Of a DNA stretch of 64,000 nucleotides, positions 48,380 through 58,450 are shown piece by piece. Under the pieces are notes generated by a model. It saw only the letters and a list, made by a program, of their open reading frames with translations. It did no database searches and was not told the origin of the DNA. The stretch spans positions 5,006,194-5,070,193 of the forward strand of contig NC_066852.1 of the NCBI RefSeq assembly GCF_001640805.2, written 5' to 3'. The translations under genes were made by a program, and so were the position numbers. Numbering within the stretch: position 1 is the first letter of the stretch; each line of letters starts with the position of its first letter. The DNA comes from Lates calcarifer (lineage: Eukaryota; Chordata; Actinopteri; Centropomidae).

Positions 48380-51300
48380 TTTATCTCTCAGCTATTAACA
48401 CCACCTGGACTAGACTTTAACAGACTTGGTCCTTCTTAGTCTATCCTTATGCCAAAGTCATAACTCAACAGTGTAACTGACATAACAATCACATGTGGTC
48501 CTAGCTTTAGGGAATATTTGTGGCTATTTTTCGAGTAAGTGCTGGACTATAACCGAAGAGGTGGATGGATAAGAGGGATGGGAATGTCCTAAAAAGGGGA
48601 AGGAGAAAAGTAGGTAGGGGAGTGAAAGTAGTAGAGCGTAAATTGCCTGGTAGAATGTGGCATGAATGGAAGGTGTTGCTGATGAGTATTAATGATATCA
48701 GAAAAGTGCAGCCAAACATGCACAGAGAGGGGACAGCAAAGACAGCCTATAATGGATGTGGCTAGCTCTCAGAAGTGGAGGATCTAGTTGGACTGCAGCA
48801 TGGCGCATAGGTTTCTGGATATTAAAAATTAATGACTATCTCAGTGATTTACGACAACACAAAGATGCTGAAACCCAACCTGTGTGAGATGGATGTCTAG
48901 GGAATGCTAGAAGAAGACTGATGCAACCCTGGTGGGGTCTGGTTGCTATGCACCATAGGAACCAGACCCCTATCCTCAGGTATATATCCAGTGGGCCTAG
49001 CTGATTGAGTACACTGTGGTACATTCTTGAATCAAAGTCATTTGATGACACTGTGATGATTAGACTGGACAGACATTAAGGACTCTACACAGAGGGTTTG
49101 AACTTAAGAGCCTCACTGTGATACATCACCCTTACTTCAATATTGTATCACATTTAACTACTTCACTCAATGCCAGGATGGTAAATAGGTGATAGAAAAG
49201 GGCCTTCCACTTTCACTCCACTTTTGCTGAATACTCTGGTGTGTGGTCATTTTGTAGTCTATAATGATGAATGGCATAGATACTCAAATTTGGTGGAAGT
49301 GACTAATTTCTTGAATTAGCACATATTATATATGTGATGAATATATCTATTCCTGGTCATGGAAATAAAATATATTTCTATGTGCAATTACTAAGAAAGC
49401 TTCTGTGCAACTGCTGTACTTCTGAGCCCACAGGGACCAAACCTTGCAGTAGCTGCACAGGATTAAAAAAACAAAAAAAACAACAAAACAAAACAAAACA
49501 AAACAAAAAACAGGAGGGTTGAGGGAACAATAAATTAATAAATAATATGAGGCTGTGTAAGGATTTTAAGGTGGAGGTGGTGTGTTTGCACTTTACACAT
49601 GGGAAAACATCCAAAGCCCTTACTTCACAAGCAAAGTCATTTATTAAAACTCAACAGACCCATGTTTTTTGTGTAAATATATGGGGCATATATAATAATG
49701 ATTAAAACATGTATCTGATAATGTTATTAATTGAATAAAGATACACCTTTTTTTCTTCTTGCAGTTAAATTGCCTCATTTTTGGGTAACTGCAAAATAAC
49801 AACCATTTCCACTTTTCAGTAAGTGAAGAAGTCACTGTGCTTTTTCCTTAGGTTTCTTTGAATTATGTTTTTATTAAGCTGTAGCAAAACTGCCTTGAGC
49901 GGGTAGGGAAAATCTGGGCTTGTTTTGTCATGACTGGGTGGCTTTCTGAAAAGTATTGGTTAAAATGATACATCATTGTAAGATCATGAACAAAGAAACT
50001 AAGCTCACCGTGTCCATTCCCATTATCCTCCCCTTAGGCCTCCCTTTGCAAGATGCCCTTGTCTGCCCATGAGCCAGATATCATTTTTAGTTGTAACTAA
50101 CTACCTATCATTGCATTCTGGGTGCACTGCGGTGTTTCAGGTTCAGGGCAATGAGAGACAGGAGCTAGTTGGCTGCAACTTGCAGTCATGAAAAAAAAGG
50201 AAAAAAATAAATTGCTGTTGGTTCCTTTATGTAAAGACTGCAGAGAGATCAAGGCAGTGTAGTATGCAACTTTCCTTTTTTTTAGCTAAACACTCAACCC
50301 AACTTCAAGTAATTCTGCACAATATAGCTGATGTTTTTGAAAAATCTATTCACTGTTGCAGAGAAGTCATGCCTGTTTGAAACCTAGCACTCTAAACTCT
50401 CCAGTCTAGATACACAGACTTGTGGAAGCCTATTCAATGAAAGCAGCAGCTTGCTTTGTTCTGAATTATTCAATGTGGCTTATAGACTCTAAAACCTTCT
50501 TTTATTTATTTTTATTTTTTTGTTGTTTTTTAAGTAAAAGAAACCCTGGGTGCAAGCTCTGATTTCAGAGAAAGAATATCACAGTTCTATAGTATTCAAA
50601 TTCTTCTTATGGCTCACATATTTCTTACTTTAGGCTGAATTCCAAACATTAGTTATAAGCAAATGGGTGTACAGTATGTGGTAAAAGCAAAACACTTATC
50701 CTTGCAGTCTTGCTGGGAATGACTGAAAGCCTTGCATATTTAATAGAATTATCTACTGGATAACAGACAGCATCATAGTTCTACACAGCTCTCTGAAAAG
50801 GGTATGTCTTTGACTGAATGCTTGTTCTCAAGTCAGAAGAAAACAGAGCACCATGCATAGCACTATCCAATATTTCAAGGAACTGTGTGTAGTAAGTGCT
50901 GTGTGAAGACACAATAAAATGAGAGCTGAAAATTATCCCTACCTGCTCATTAGAGGCAAGTACTTCTCATCACTTCTAAATGAGATATGAAAACCACTAG
51001 GCTTGGAATTGATAAGACATGAATGAAAGTAACATGCTTTTAAGATTTCAGTGGCCTCAAATATAATGTGTATTCATTTAATATCTTAATCTTAAAATGT
51101 TTTTACTGATGCATATTAGAGAGCAAAACACTGTCCCAACATAATCATAATGCTGAAAAATCAAACAAGAAGAATAAGTGCAGAAAACATGTGGGCAGGT
51201 GTCAGTTTAGAGCTCTATTTGAAGCACTGAAGGTAGTTATGGTGGAGAAAAAAAAATCTCATTCTGTGTTACATGGAAGTTACAGCATTGTGAAACCAAA

Positions 51301-52100
51301 ATAAATAAATAATAAAAAAACTATTTTTAAAAAAATGGCATCTTGAATGTTTGTATGTTTTCCACCAAAAATCTCTTTGAAACAATCCAATTTTGTTTTT
51401 GTCATGTATGACACTTCATCAATTCATGATGCAGTATTCAGATGATTATTACCAAGCCTCTGATTGGCCGATAACTGCTGTGAAGTGTCACAACACTGCG
51501 CAATGCTCCATTTAAAAATGTTTTAAGGAAAAAAAAAAAAGGTTAACTCACACTTAGGAATGATAATAATAATAATAATACATTGTTTTTAGCCCAAAAT
51601 GGCTGTCCTTCAGGTACAGAATTATCTAATGTATCAAATTCAAATGATATTCCAGTAGACTGTTAAAACAGAAACAATGATCCATCAAGGATTCCCAAGA
51701 GCCAAAGACGACATCTTCAGATGACTTATAGTTGCTGACCAGCAGTTCAAAACCTAAAAACATCCACTTTACAATGACATAAAATGAAAAAAATCAGAAT
51801 ATTCTCCTACTCTCCTCATATTGGAGAGGGCTGAACCAGAAGTGCTTTTAAAAAAAAAATGCTCAAAGGATTCATCAGTTTTTACAATATTTGACAGATG
51901 TTACAGACCCTGAATTTGATGCATCGGCCTGTCCTCAAACATGCCCACTTACTAAAATCAATCAACACAGAACAGGTTGATCACAATCAGAGAAGCGGTG
52001 CTACTGCTGCAACAAACTCATATTCTCCCATTTCCTTCTGCAAGAAGTAGTTCTGTTGACACAGCAGAAAATTCAACTCTTCTTCGAGACAGTAAGAATT
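48379..52100. other. Unclassified intronic sequence
   Basis: Includes a purine-rich block (48555-48640), an (AAAAC)n tract at about 49480-49510, and an (AAT)n array at 51562-51580. No gene was recognised. A minus-strand frame at 48507-48719 is a mirror of the purine-rich run. Confidence 0.4.
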
Positions 52101-52129
52101 GACTGCAACTTTAGTTAGACAGGTCTGTC

Positions 52130-53070
52130 ATCAGTTGCCATTTGGCTCTCCACACTCTGGTTTACAAGGCTAAGGCAGAAGCTGTGCAGGTCAGCCACAC
52201 ATCACCTTAGCCATCTCTGCTGCTAATCTGTCTACCTGGGAGAAGGGCCATAGCAAGTCAAATTATTAAGGGCCTGTTAGTGACATATTGACCTGTCCTA
52301 CAAGACATCAGTGACATAGGCTTTTGTACTACTCCTCATTGAGAGTGAAGGGCTAGCTACATATATGACACTCTTACTGTCATTAAGTCTGAGTAGTAGG
52401 TTTTGCTCTCCTTCAGGACAATGGTTACAACAAAAACAAAATAAAGAGATTTTTGTGTAAGTCTGGGTGTCACTCTCCTGAATGCTAGTAGTGGCTTGCT
52501 CAGTGGGGAGGAATAAAATACACTGCTGGTGCAAGATGACTGTGGCTACCAAGCAGAGCAGGTCAGTCCCTGCACAATCTATTCATGACTTTAGTGTCAA
52601 CCTGTCAGTGCAGCAAGGATAAGGAAGGAGAGGTGGTATGATCACTAACCTCTACATGTGGACAGGTCCTATAAGGTTGAAGTGGCTCGACTTGGGTGCC
52701 TGAGCACATGCTACCAAACTGTTAGCACCAACATATAGTGTCCTCACCCCATGTACAGTTCCAAACAAAATGATATATCTGAAGGGCCCAGAGACACTGC
52801 ACACCTCCAGTGTTGCAATAAATACAACTGACCATAATCATGGGTCAGAAGCCAGCAAGGGTTGCTGTCCTTGTTGTTGCACTTGTGACTCTTTTTGGTC
52901 GGGGCACCTGCACGGTGGGGGTGAAACTGGGAGAGGATAGTAATGAATTTCAACAGCTGGTGACACCATGTGTCACAGAGGTGTTTGTCTGAAGCCCTCC
53001 ACAGGTCAACCATAGAGTTAGCAGTGACAAGGACTGCAATATGTAAGAAACCAGGCACTTCCAAATTGGG
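52130..53070. other. Unclassified GC-richer block, possible decayed element
   Basis: Sequence composition shifts toward balance over about 900 bp. The minus strand has a 106-codon frame (52744-53064) and an 84-codon frame (52298-52552) with no resemblance that I can name. It may be an old transposon body or unique DNA. Confidence 0.3.
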
Positions 53071-53418
53071 AGAAAGTTAGGGCAAAAATCTGCAAAATGA
53101 ACTAAATTAACGAAAAGTCGGGAAAATCAATGCAGCTCTCCAAAATAATCTTCACCTCAAAGCAAATATTTCACCTGAGAATATCTGCACAAACCTTACA
53201 TTCTTTACATTTATTTAAATAAAAGACCAATTTGTCCTTGATTGGAAGGAATTAAAAGTCCAGGACTAGAAAGTGGAGAATGATCAACAACAAATGAGAC
53301 TGCTGTGCTTTCTATTGTAAGTTATATTCTTAGATTATTCTATATTCTTAGAAATTACACTTTGCAAGGTGATAATAAAAGCTGCACAGGTATTTCTTTA
53401 AGTAATTTTGCACTATCT

Positions 53419-53536
53419 GTGATGGATGGCGATCTGTCCAGGATGTGTCCCGCCTCTTGCCCGATGTCAGCTGGGACAGGCTCCAGCCCCCCCATGACCC
53501 TTAAGGATAAGCACAGATAATGGATGGATGGATGTA
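53419..53536 (+). repeat. Dispersed repeat with (GGAT)n tail
   Basis: GATGGCGATCTGTCCAGGAT, CCCGCCTCTTGCCC, GTCAGCTGGGACAGGCTCC and AAGGATAAGCACAGATAATG lead into GGATGGATGGATG. This is a very common fish repeat end, probably the 3' part of a retroposon given the tandem 4-bp tail. The opposite-strand frame across it is spurious. Confidence 0.8.
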
Positions 53537-55189
53537 ATTTGACATTTGACCATCTTACCAGCATTACAATTTAAAGCCATACTAGTACACTGGTGAAAAC
53601 GTAGGCGCTAAAGTCATGATTGATGCATCAGTCAGGAACTCTGAATATCAGCCGACAATGTTACACTTTTTGTAGCTGCTCACACAGAGCACTGCAATAC
53701 GCAAAAAACTCACTACAAGTCTCATCTTAAAATGACAAATCACAAAACTAACTATGATGAAGCAAAGATGCATGCCGTCAAGGGAATACTAAAGAGGAAA
53801 CTACTGCTGTTATGACGAGTGACGCTCTGTGGTGCGGCAGGATTTCATAATTGAGCTATGACCAAGATTTTGTTAATTATACAGGTTTAAGGTATAAGGA
53901 TAGTGTACATGTATGTTGATTCATTTCATTCAAACAGATTAAGGCTTCGCTCACCTTCCATCCATTGCCCACAAAACCAATAGGGCATTCCACTGATTGT
54001 ACTGTTGTAGGTACTAACAATAATATTAATAATACTAGTATTGTTGAGATTCTGACAAATTATTTCACTCACCTTACACAACAGCAACACTTAACTGGTA
54101 TTAATTACCACAAGTCATTTAATGAAATATACTTGACTGCATTCCGCCACCACTGCTTGAGCACCAAGCATGTCAGTTAGGTATGACATTCAACCTCCCA
54201 CCTTTCATCTCATTAGTGTCAGTTATTTATTACAGGACCACACTGATGCAAATACTGGTAACATTCCAGCCAATTAGACTCAATTATTCACAAAGAATCA
54301 CAAATGATCAGAGCAAAAATAATATTACTGGCAGATGAAAATTTATTTTTTACACTTCAGTTAGTTTTAAGTTCAGGTTTAAGTTCATGGTCCACATGCA
54401 CGTGCATGATATATTGGCTTAAAATTGACAGGAACTTTTTGTTCCACTAACATGTGTCATTAGGCAATATATTTTTAATTTCAAAAAAAGACAGTAATAA
54501 TAATATGGCTACCAAAGCTTTGTTGAAGGATGCTAATTATTCTTCCGCTCACATCTGCTTAAGTTCCTGTTGCCAGTGGCTTTCTTTATGTGAGAATGAT
54601 ACTGCTTTGTGCTGCCCTTGACTGTCTTAATAACACAGCCCTGTAGAAATAAAATAACACCCTAGGAATTTTGCCTGCTACAGGAAATCACTCAGATGCA
54701 ACAATTGTTCATTAAAAACATATTGCCAGGATCACATCAATGTTGTAGTTTCCCTGGCCTAAAAACATTTAACCCTTCACAGGCCTTTGTGAACTGGCTC
54801 AGAGCACCAGGTTTCCACTCCTGATCTGAGATAAAGAAGCTAACCAGGCCGGGCTGGAATGAGACCTGTGTATCATTGTTTCAATCTCTCTTTGTAGGGG
54901 AACTGCCATACTGGTGACCAGAAGTAATTTTACCCTCATGAGAATGTTACAAGAGTGGCAATGTGACATACTGTCTTCAAAATAGAAGTAATAGCAATAT
55001 TATGTATCAGAGCTGTGTTTTTGTGGCAAAATGTCAGTTCCAGACGCAAACACTATAATTTATTTGGAAATACAGGAGTGTGCTGGTGGAAATTAGTTGT
55101 TTCAACGCTTGCAATTTCATCCATAAAATGTTCAAATAAAACCACAGACAATATTTTAGCGACTTACAATTTCAGCTAAGAGGTCAACA
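53537..55189. other. Unique intronic sequence
   Basis: AT-rich; no gene. Small (AAT)-like runs occur around 54016-54040. Confidence 0.4.
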
Positions 55190-56290
55190 CCACAGCCATA
55201 CTCCTCTCCAGAGCCTCCTGCCCCTGGCCCACCTCCCTGAGTTCCAGCCTCACCCACTGGCTGCCCTTCCAAGCCTCTGCATCACTGCCACTTGGGTGAT
55301 GAGAGAGTTTGAGAGGCCCCTCATAGGCGAGGCAGTGGGTCCTCACAGCTTCAGCCTCAGGGTGCTTCGGGCGTGGAGCAGTTAGCTGTCAAATGTGTGG
55401 ACAATGCTGTCATACACCAGCACCACAGGCCTTATTCCCAGCAGCTGAGATGCAGGATGAGAATGATGTCCTTTGATTTCTCTGGTGCTTTCAACACCAT
55501 CCAGCCCCTCCTGCTTGGGGAGAAGCTCAAAGCGATGTAGGTGGATAGCATGGTTTCCTGGATTATGGACTGACTAGCACACTGACAAGCAGCTGTTCAT
55601 CTTCCTCCAAGACAGTGTACTGGATACACTGTGAAGCAGCACAGGGATGCCCAGGGTAACTGTATTGTGAGCTTTGGAGTTCACTCTCTACACCTCTCAT
55701 TTTAAGATTCAACTCAGGGTCATGGCAACTCCACTAAGTTCTTTGATGACTCTTCTATTGTGGGGTGCATAGGTTAGGGCAAGAAAAGGAGAAAATGAAG
55801 CTGCCAAACAAGCCCTGCCAGCTGCTACAGGGAAAACCATACGCAGCTCAACTTCAGCGTGACAACGGAGCAAGAAGTGGATTTCAGCCTGTCAACATCC
55901 AGGGTAAGGAGAGTGAAATGGATGGTTTCAGTAGATCCAACAAATTACTTAACAAGTTCTACTAATCAGCGGAGGCCAGCACACATTTGTAATGGCTGAG
56001 ACAGGATTAACAAACTGGTGAGACAGACCAGCTCTGTTCTCTGAGGCAGCGCAGAGCAGAAGAGAGAAGATGAGGACTAAACTGATTTCCATCTTGGACA
56101 GCACTCTCCACGACCTCTACGGTGAGCTGCTGCAACTATAGTGCATGATCACCTTCCACTTCATCTAGCCCAGGTGCAACAGTGAAACTGTTTAGCTGCT
56201 GCAATATGTCCTGTCCAAATAAAACCTATTTCAGCCAGCTTGGAGCCAGCTGAACTCTACTGCCCTGTTCTGACAGCTTGAGGTACTGAA
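55190..56290 (+). mobile_element. Decayed LINE with reverse-transcriptase motifs
   Basis: The plus strand encodes, with frameshifts and stops, DNAVIHQHHRPYSQ, then SFDFSGAFNTIQPLLLGEKL (about 55470-55530) and, further on, KFFDDSSIVGCIG (about 55734-55773). These match the FFDFSSAFNTIQPLLL and FSDDSAIVGCI blocks of fish non-LTR retrotransposon reverse transcriptases; the latter holds the catalytic Asp-Asp pair, still present here. A later piece, MRTKLISILDSTLHDLY, fits the C-terminal region. The family is probably Rex1/CR1-like, but this is not certain. The frame is broken in many places, so the copy is inactive. Confidence 0.85.
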
Positions 56291-57660
56291 TGCATACAGA
56301 CTTGGTAATGTGACTATATTACCAAGTAGTCATTTTCACATTAGTACTACAAATCAACATGTCTGCTCATATTTGTATCATGCTTAAGTAAGCAATCAAG
56401 ACTATCATTAACATCTGTAACACCATGCAGATATATGTAACTGTTGAGCACATGTTGAAAATCATGGCTTCATGTTCATTGAACCTTTAACCTTACATTG
56501 TTTTCATTTCCTAATTGGATGCCTGTAGTGCTTACTGTCTAGTGCTTATTCTTATTTTATTTCCATTTTCCATGTTGTTTATCATTACTTTTGTTGCTGC
56601 AGCAACTTCACTCCAGTGATCACGACACTTTTTTTTTTTCCACTTAAATATAATGATTATGTTAATAAATTGTACCCTTCAAACAATTTTCAGAGATATT
56701 AAATTCAGCTGATACAAAAAGTCTGTCTGCACATGATAAGAAAGTCTGTGTTTATAGACTGTAAGCCTGTGTTTGTGTGTATGTGTGTGTATGCATTTGT
56801 GTGGGTGGAGCGGGGCCCTATCACACATGCTTTTACAGAGACTCTGAATTTCTAGCACCACACCTGGTCTATTCTTGTACTAAATAAATAAATAAATACA
56901 AAATAATACCTACAACAAACGCACAATACAGTATATAGACACAGATGAATAGAATATCACAGTGAGACAGAGAAGATAAAAAAAAAACAGTACATATGAT
57001 AAAGTCACAGTAAAACCCCATTTAGCAACATTAGGTTAAACTGGATATAACTGATACTGAGGTGATTAAGGGTAGGGTGTGATAAGGCCACTGTAAGATC
57101 ATGGCAGTGACAGGAATATCATGTACACCATAATGGTTGATAATAAATAAATACATTTTAAATAATAATAATAATAATACATAGTGGTTTTTCATACAAG
57201 CTTAACTGATTTTTTTTTTAAAGCTGCCAGATGTACACTCTATCCAGTCTTCTAAAACATTTCATTAAGTGTAAAGAAAACAAAACAAGAAAATTAAAAG
57301 TCATAATTGCATTTGCATTACATCCTCAAATCAATACAAACAGAACCTCTCCTAATGCTGAATTTCTGTGCACCCTGTGCATCCTCAACAAGACATTAAC
57401 CAACCGGATCAATAACATTCAAGGGCAATGAGCACGAGAGGCTTAACACCGAGTTGCACGTTATACCATAACTTGCAAATGACACCCAGACAGTATCTGT
57501 AGACTAGTTATAACCCATATGGAAAACAAGCATTAGATCGTTTTTGTTTGACCTTTAGTAACTCCTGAATCGTTGCACTTCGTTAGCTGTTTAGACCAAC
57601 ACATGCTGTACACCCGGAGTCAATCCTCAGGGCGCACAAGAGATGATCATGTTAGTCATG
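56291..57660. other. Unique intronic sequence next to exon 1
   Basis: AT-rich, with (AAAT)n at 56880-56897, an A-rich run at 56980-56990 and (AAT)n at 57161-57179. No exon was seen. Confidence 0.45.
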
Positions 57661-57683
57661 TGATAATAAATATACAGTTAAAG

Positions 57684-57689
57684 ACTTAC
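57684..57689 (-). other. Splice donor of IgLON exon 1
   Basis: The minus strand reads TTAAA|GTAAGT, a near-consensus donor. It interrupts the coding frame after the second base of a codon (phase 2), after Val-Leu and two bases of a Lys or Asn codon. In mammalian IgLON genes this junction falls just before the first Ig-domain cysteine. Without splicing the frame stops at once (TAA), which is why the exon is invisible to a simple ORF search. Confidence 0.85.
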
Positions 57690-57847
57690 TTTAAGACGGC
57701 GCTGTCCCCCTGTCTGACGGTGATGTTGTCCTTTAATACAGAATCCCCGCTTCTGGCTGGAACTCCTGCAGGTACAAGGAATAACAATTTAAGTCCGAGG
57801 ACGACGAGGCATTTCCCAGGCACCGCCAAATGACCACAAATTCCCAT
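57690..57847 (-). CDS. opcml/ntm: First coding exon of an IgLON adhesion protein (OPCML/neurotrimin type), partial
   Basis: Read on the minus strand, the ATG at 57847-57845 opens a frame of 52 codons plus two bases, ending at a GTAAGT donor. It begins [16 protein letters not shown] and continues through a hydrophobic LLFLVPAG core (residues 13-28, signal peptide) into GVPARSGD (28-35) and [13 protein letters not shown] (40-52), with an N-glycosylation sequon at Asn41. This matches, residue for residue in most places, the N-terminus of mammalian OPCML and NTM, which share MGVCG, WKCLVVV, LLFLVPTGVPVRSGD and DNVTVRQGESATL. LSAMP, NEGR1 and IGLON5 have different leaders. IgLONs are GPI-anchored neuronal proteins with three Ig domains that modulate neurite outgrowth and synapse formation. 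Start choice: A at -3 and G at +4, with an in-frame TGA four codons upstream. The remaining exons, which carry the Ig domains and GPI signal, lie beyond position 1. I cannot separate opcml from ntm on this exon alone. Confidence 0.9.
57766..57767 (-). other. Possible internal alternative 3' splice site within exon 1
   Basis: The minus strand reads TTCCTTGTACCTGCAG|GAGT inside the coding exon, with a moderately pyrimidine-rich run before the AG. The cut falls in phase 1 between the residue-27 and residue-28 codons, just before GVPARSGD. From memory of the mammalian gene, an alternative OPCML isoform replaces exactly the first 27 residues with a leader beginning MYHPAYW, spliced to GVPVRSGD. 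A partner upstream exon was not found in this window, so use of this site is inference. Confidence 0.5.
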
Positions 57848-57856
57848 GTTTTTCTG

Positions 57857-58195
57857 TCACTGCGCAACTTCCAGGAAAACTTGAACCGTCTGATATATCC
57901 TTTTTTGCGTCTTGAGCTGCAGACCGCAAATTCCACTCCACAAACAAGATGCAGTACAGTCTACTGGAGCGGCGGTCGACCTGGTTTCGCTCCAAGTAAA
58001 CAGGCTTGTTATGAAATACTGTCTGTGTCGATAAACGCAGGGGGAAAAAGTGTCTTTCCGCCCGCCAGCCGCTCTAGGAAACTGACTTCGGAGGAGAGGA
58101 TAGCACCGTGTTTCTCTGAGAAATGCGCACCGTCTCCTCCGCTTCAAACAGTAATCGCCGTGAAATGGATGCTCTCGCAGAGATGCATCAGCCAA
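57857..58195 (-). other. Upstream open frame (112 codons) directly before the IgLON start codon
   Basis: An ATG at 58195 opens a 112-codon frame on the gene's strand. It ends at 57857, nine bases before the main ATG and in the same reading frame as it. Two further upstream ATGs (57995 and 57936) open frames that overlap the main start out of frame. If transcription starts upstream of about 58200 these would be uORFs able to dampen translation. The predicted peptide is rich in Arg and Cys and resembles nothing I recognise. It may equally be chance openness of a GC-rich region or lie outside the mRNA. Confidence 0.35.
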
Positions 58196-58205
58196 GACTC
58201 CTTGT

Positions 58206-58435
58206 ATGTTTTTTTTTCTCTCTCTCTCCCTCGATGTTCCCTTTTCTTTTAGTCGCGAACACTCAAAGCTAAAGGCTGAATTCGCTTCAGTATCTTTCTT
58301 TTCGTTAAGTAGGCTACAGTTCCTGAAGTGCCCCCTTCTCTCTGTGTGTCCCCCCCCCCCCCCCCTCTCTCACTGTCTTTCTCTCTCTCTCCTGCTCTCG
58401 CTCTCCCTCTCTCTTTTAATCGCCACGTAGCATCA
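58206..58435. repeat. Pyrimidine tracts upstream of the IgLON promoter
   Basis: Runs of T, (TC)n, a C run of about 16 (58350-58365) and (CT)n occupy this block on the plus strand; the gene's strand is GA-rich. GAGA-type tracts are frequent near vertebrate promoters and may position nucleosomes. No function is shown. Confidence 0.85.
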
Positions 58436-58450
58436 CTTGCCTGTACCATG

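Larger units (their letters stand above)
1..57689 (-). other. First intron of the IgLON gene (5' part, continues past position 1)
   Basis: Everything to the left of the exon 1 donor is interpreted as intron 1. I looked on the minus strand for the next exon (expected about 230 bp encoding the motifs VAWLNRS, AGNDKW and YDEGPYTC) and did not find it. OPCML and NTM first introns are very long in vertebrates, so its absence is expected. The content is AT-rich unique sequence, transposable-element relics and microsatellites, listed separately. Confidence 0.7.
57670..58450 (-). promoter_or_regulatory. CpG-rich promoter and 5'UTR region of the IgLON gene
   Basis: CpG dinucleotides, scarce elsewhere in the window, number about 21 between 57841 and 58200, with eight more over the exon down to 57661. 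This is the only clear CpG cluster of its length seen here, and it is centred on the start codon of the IgLON exon, as expected for a CpG-island promoter of a neuronal gene. No unambiguous TATA box or transcription start can be fixed by eye. On the transcribed strand the upstream part is GA-rich (58206-58435). The 5'UTR extent is unknown. Confidence 0.65.

Noticed and set aside
53355..53564. 69-codon minus-strand frame
   Set aside because: It lies across a well-known dispersed repeat with a (GGAT)n tail and is a repeat-derived artefact.
57830..58252. 140-codon plus-strand frame over the promoter
   Set aside because: It is antisense to the IgLON 5'UTR and reflects GC-rich openness; no conserved content.
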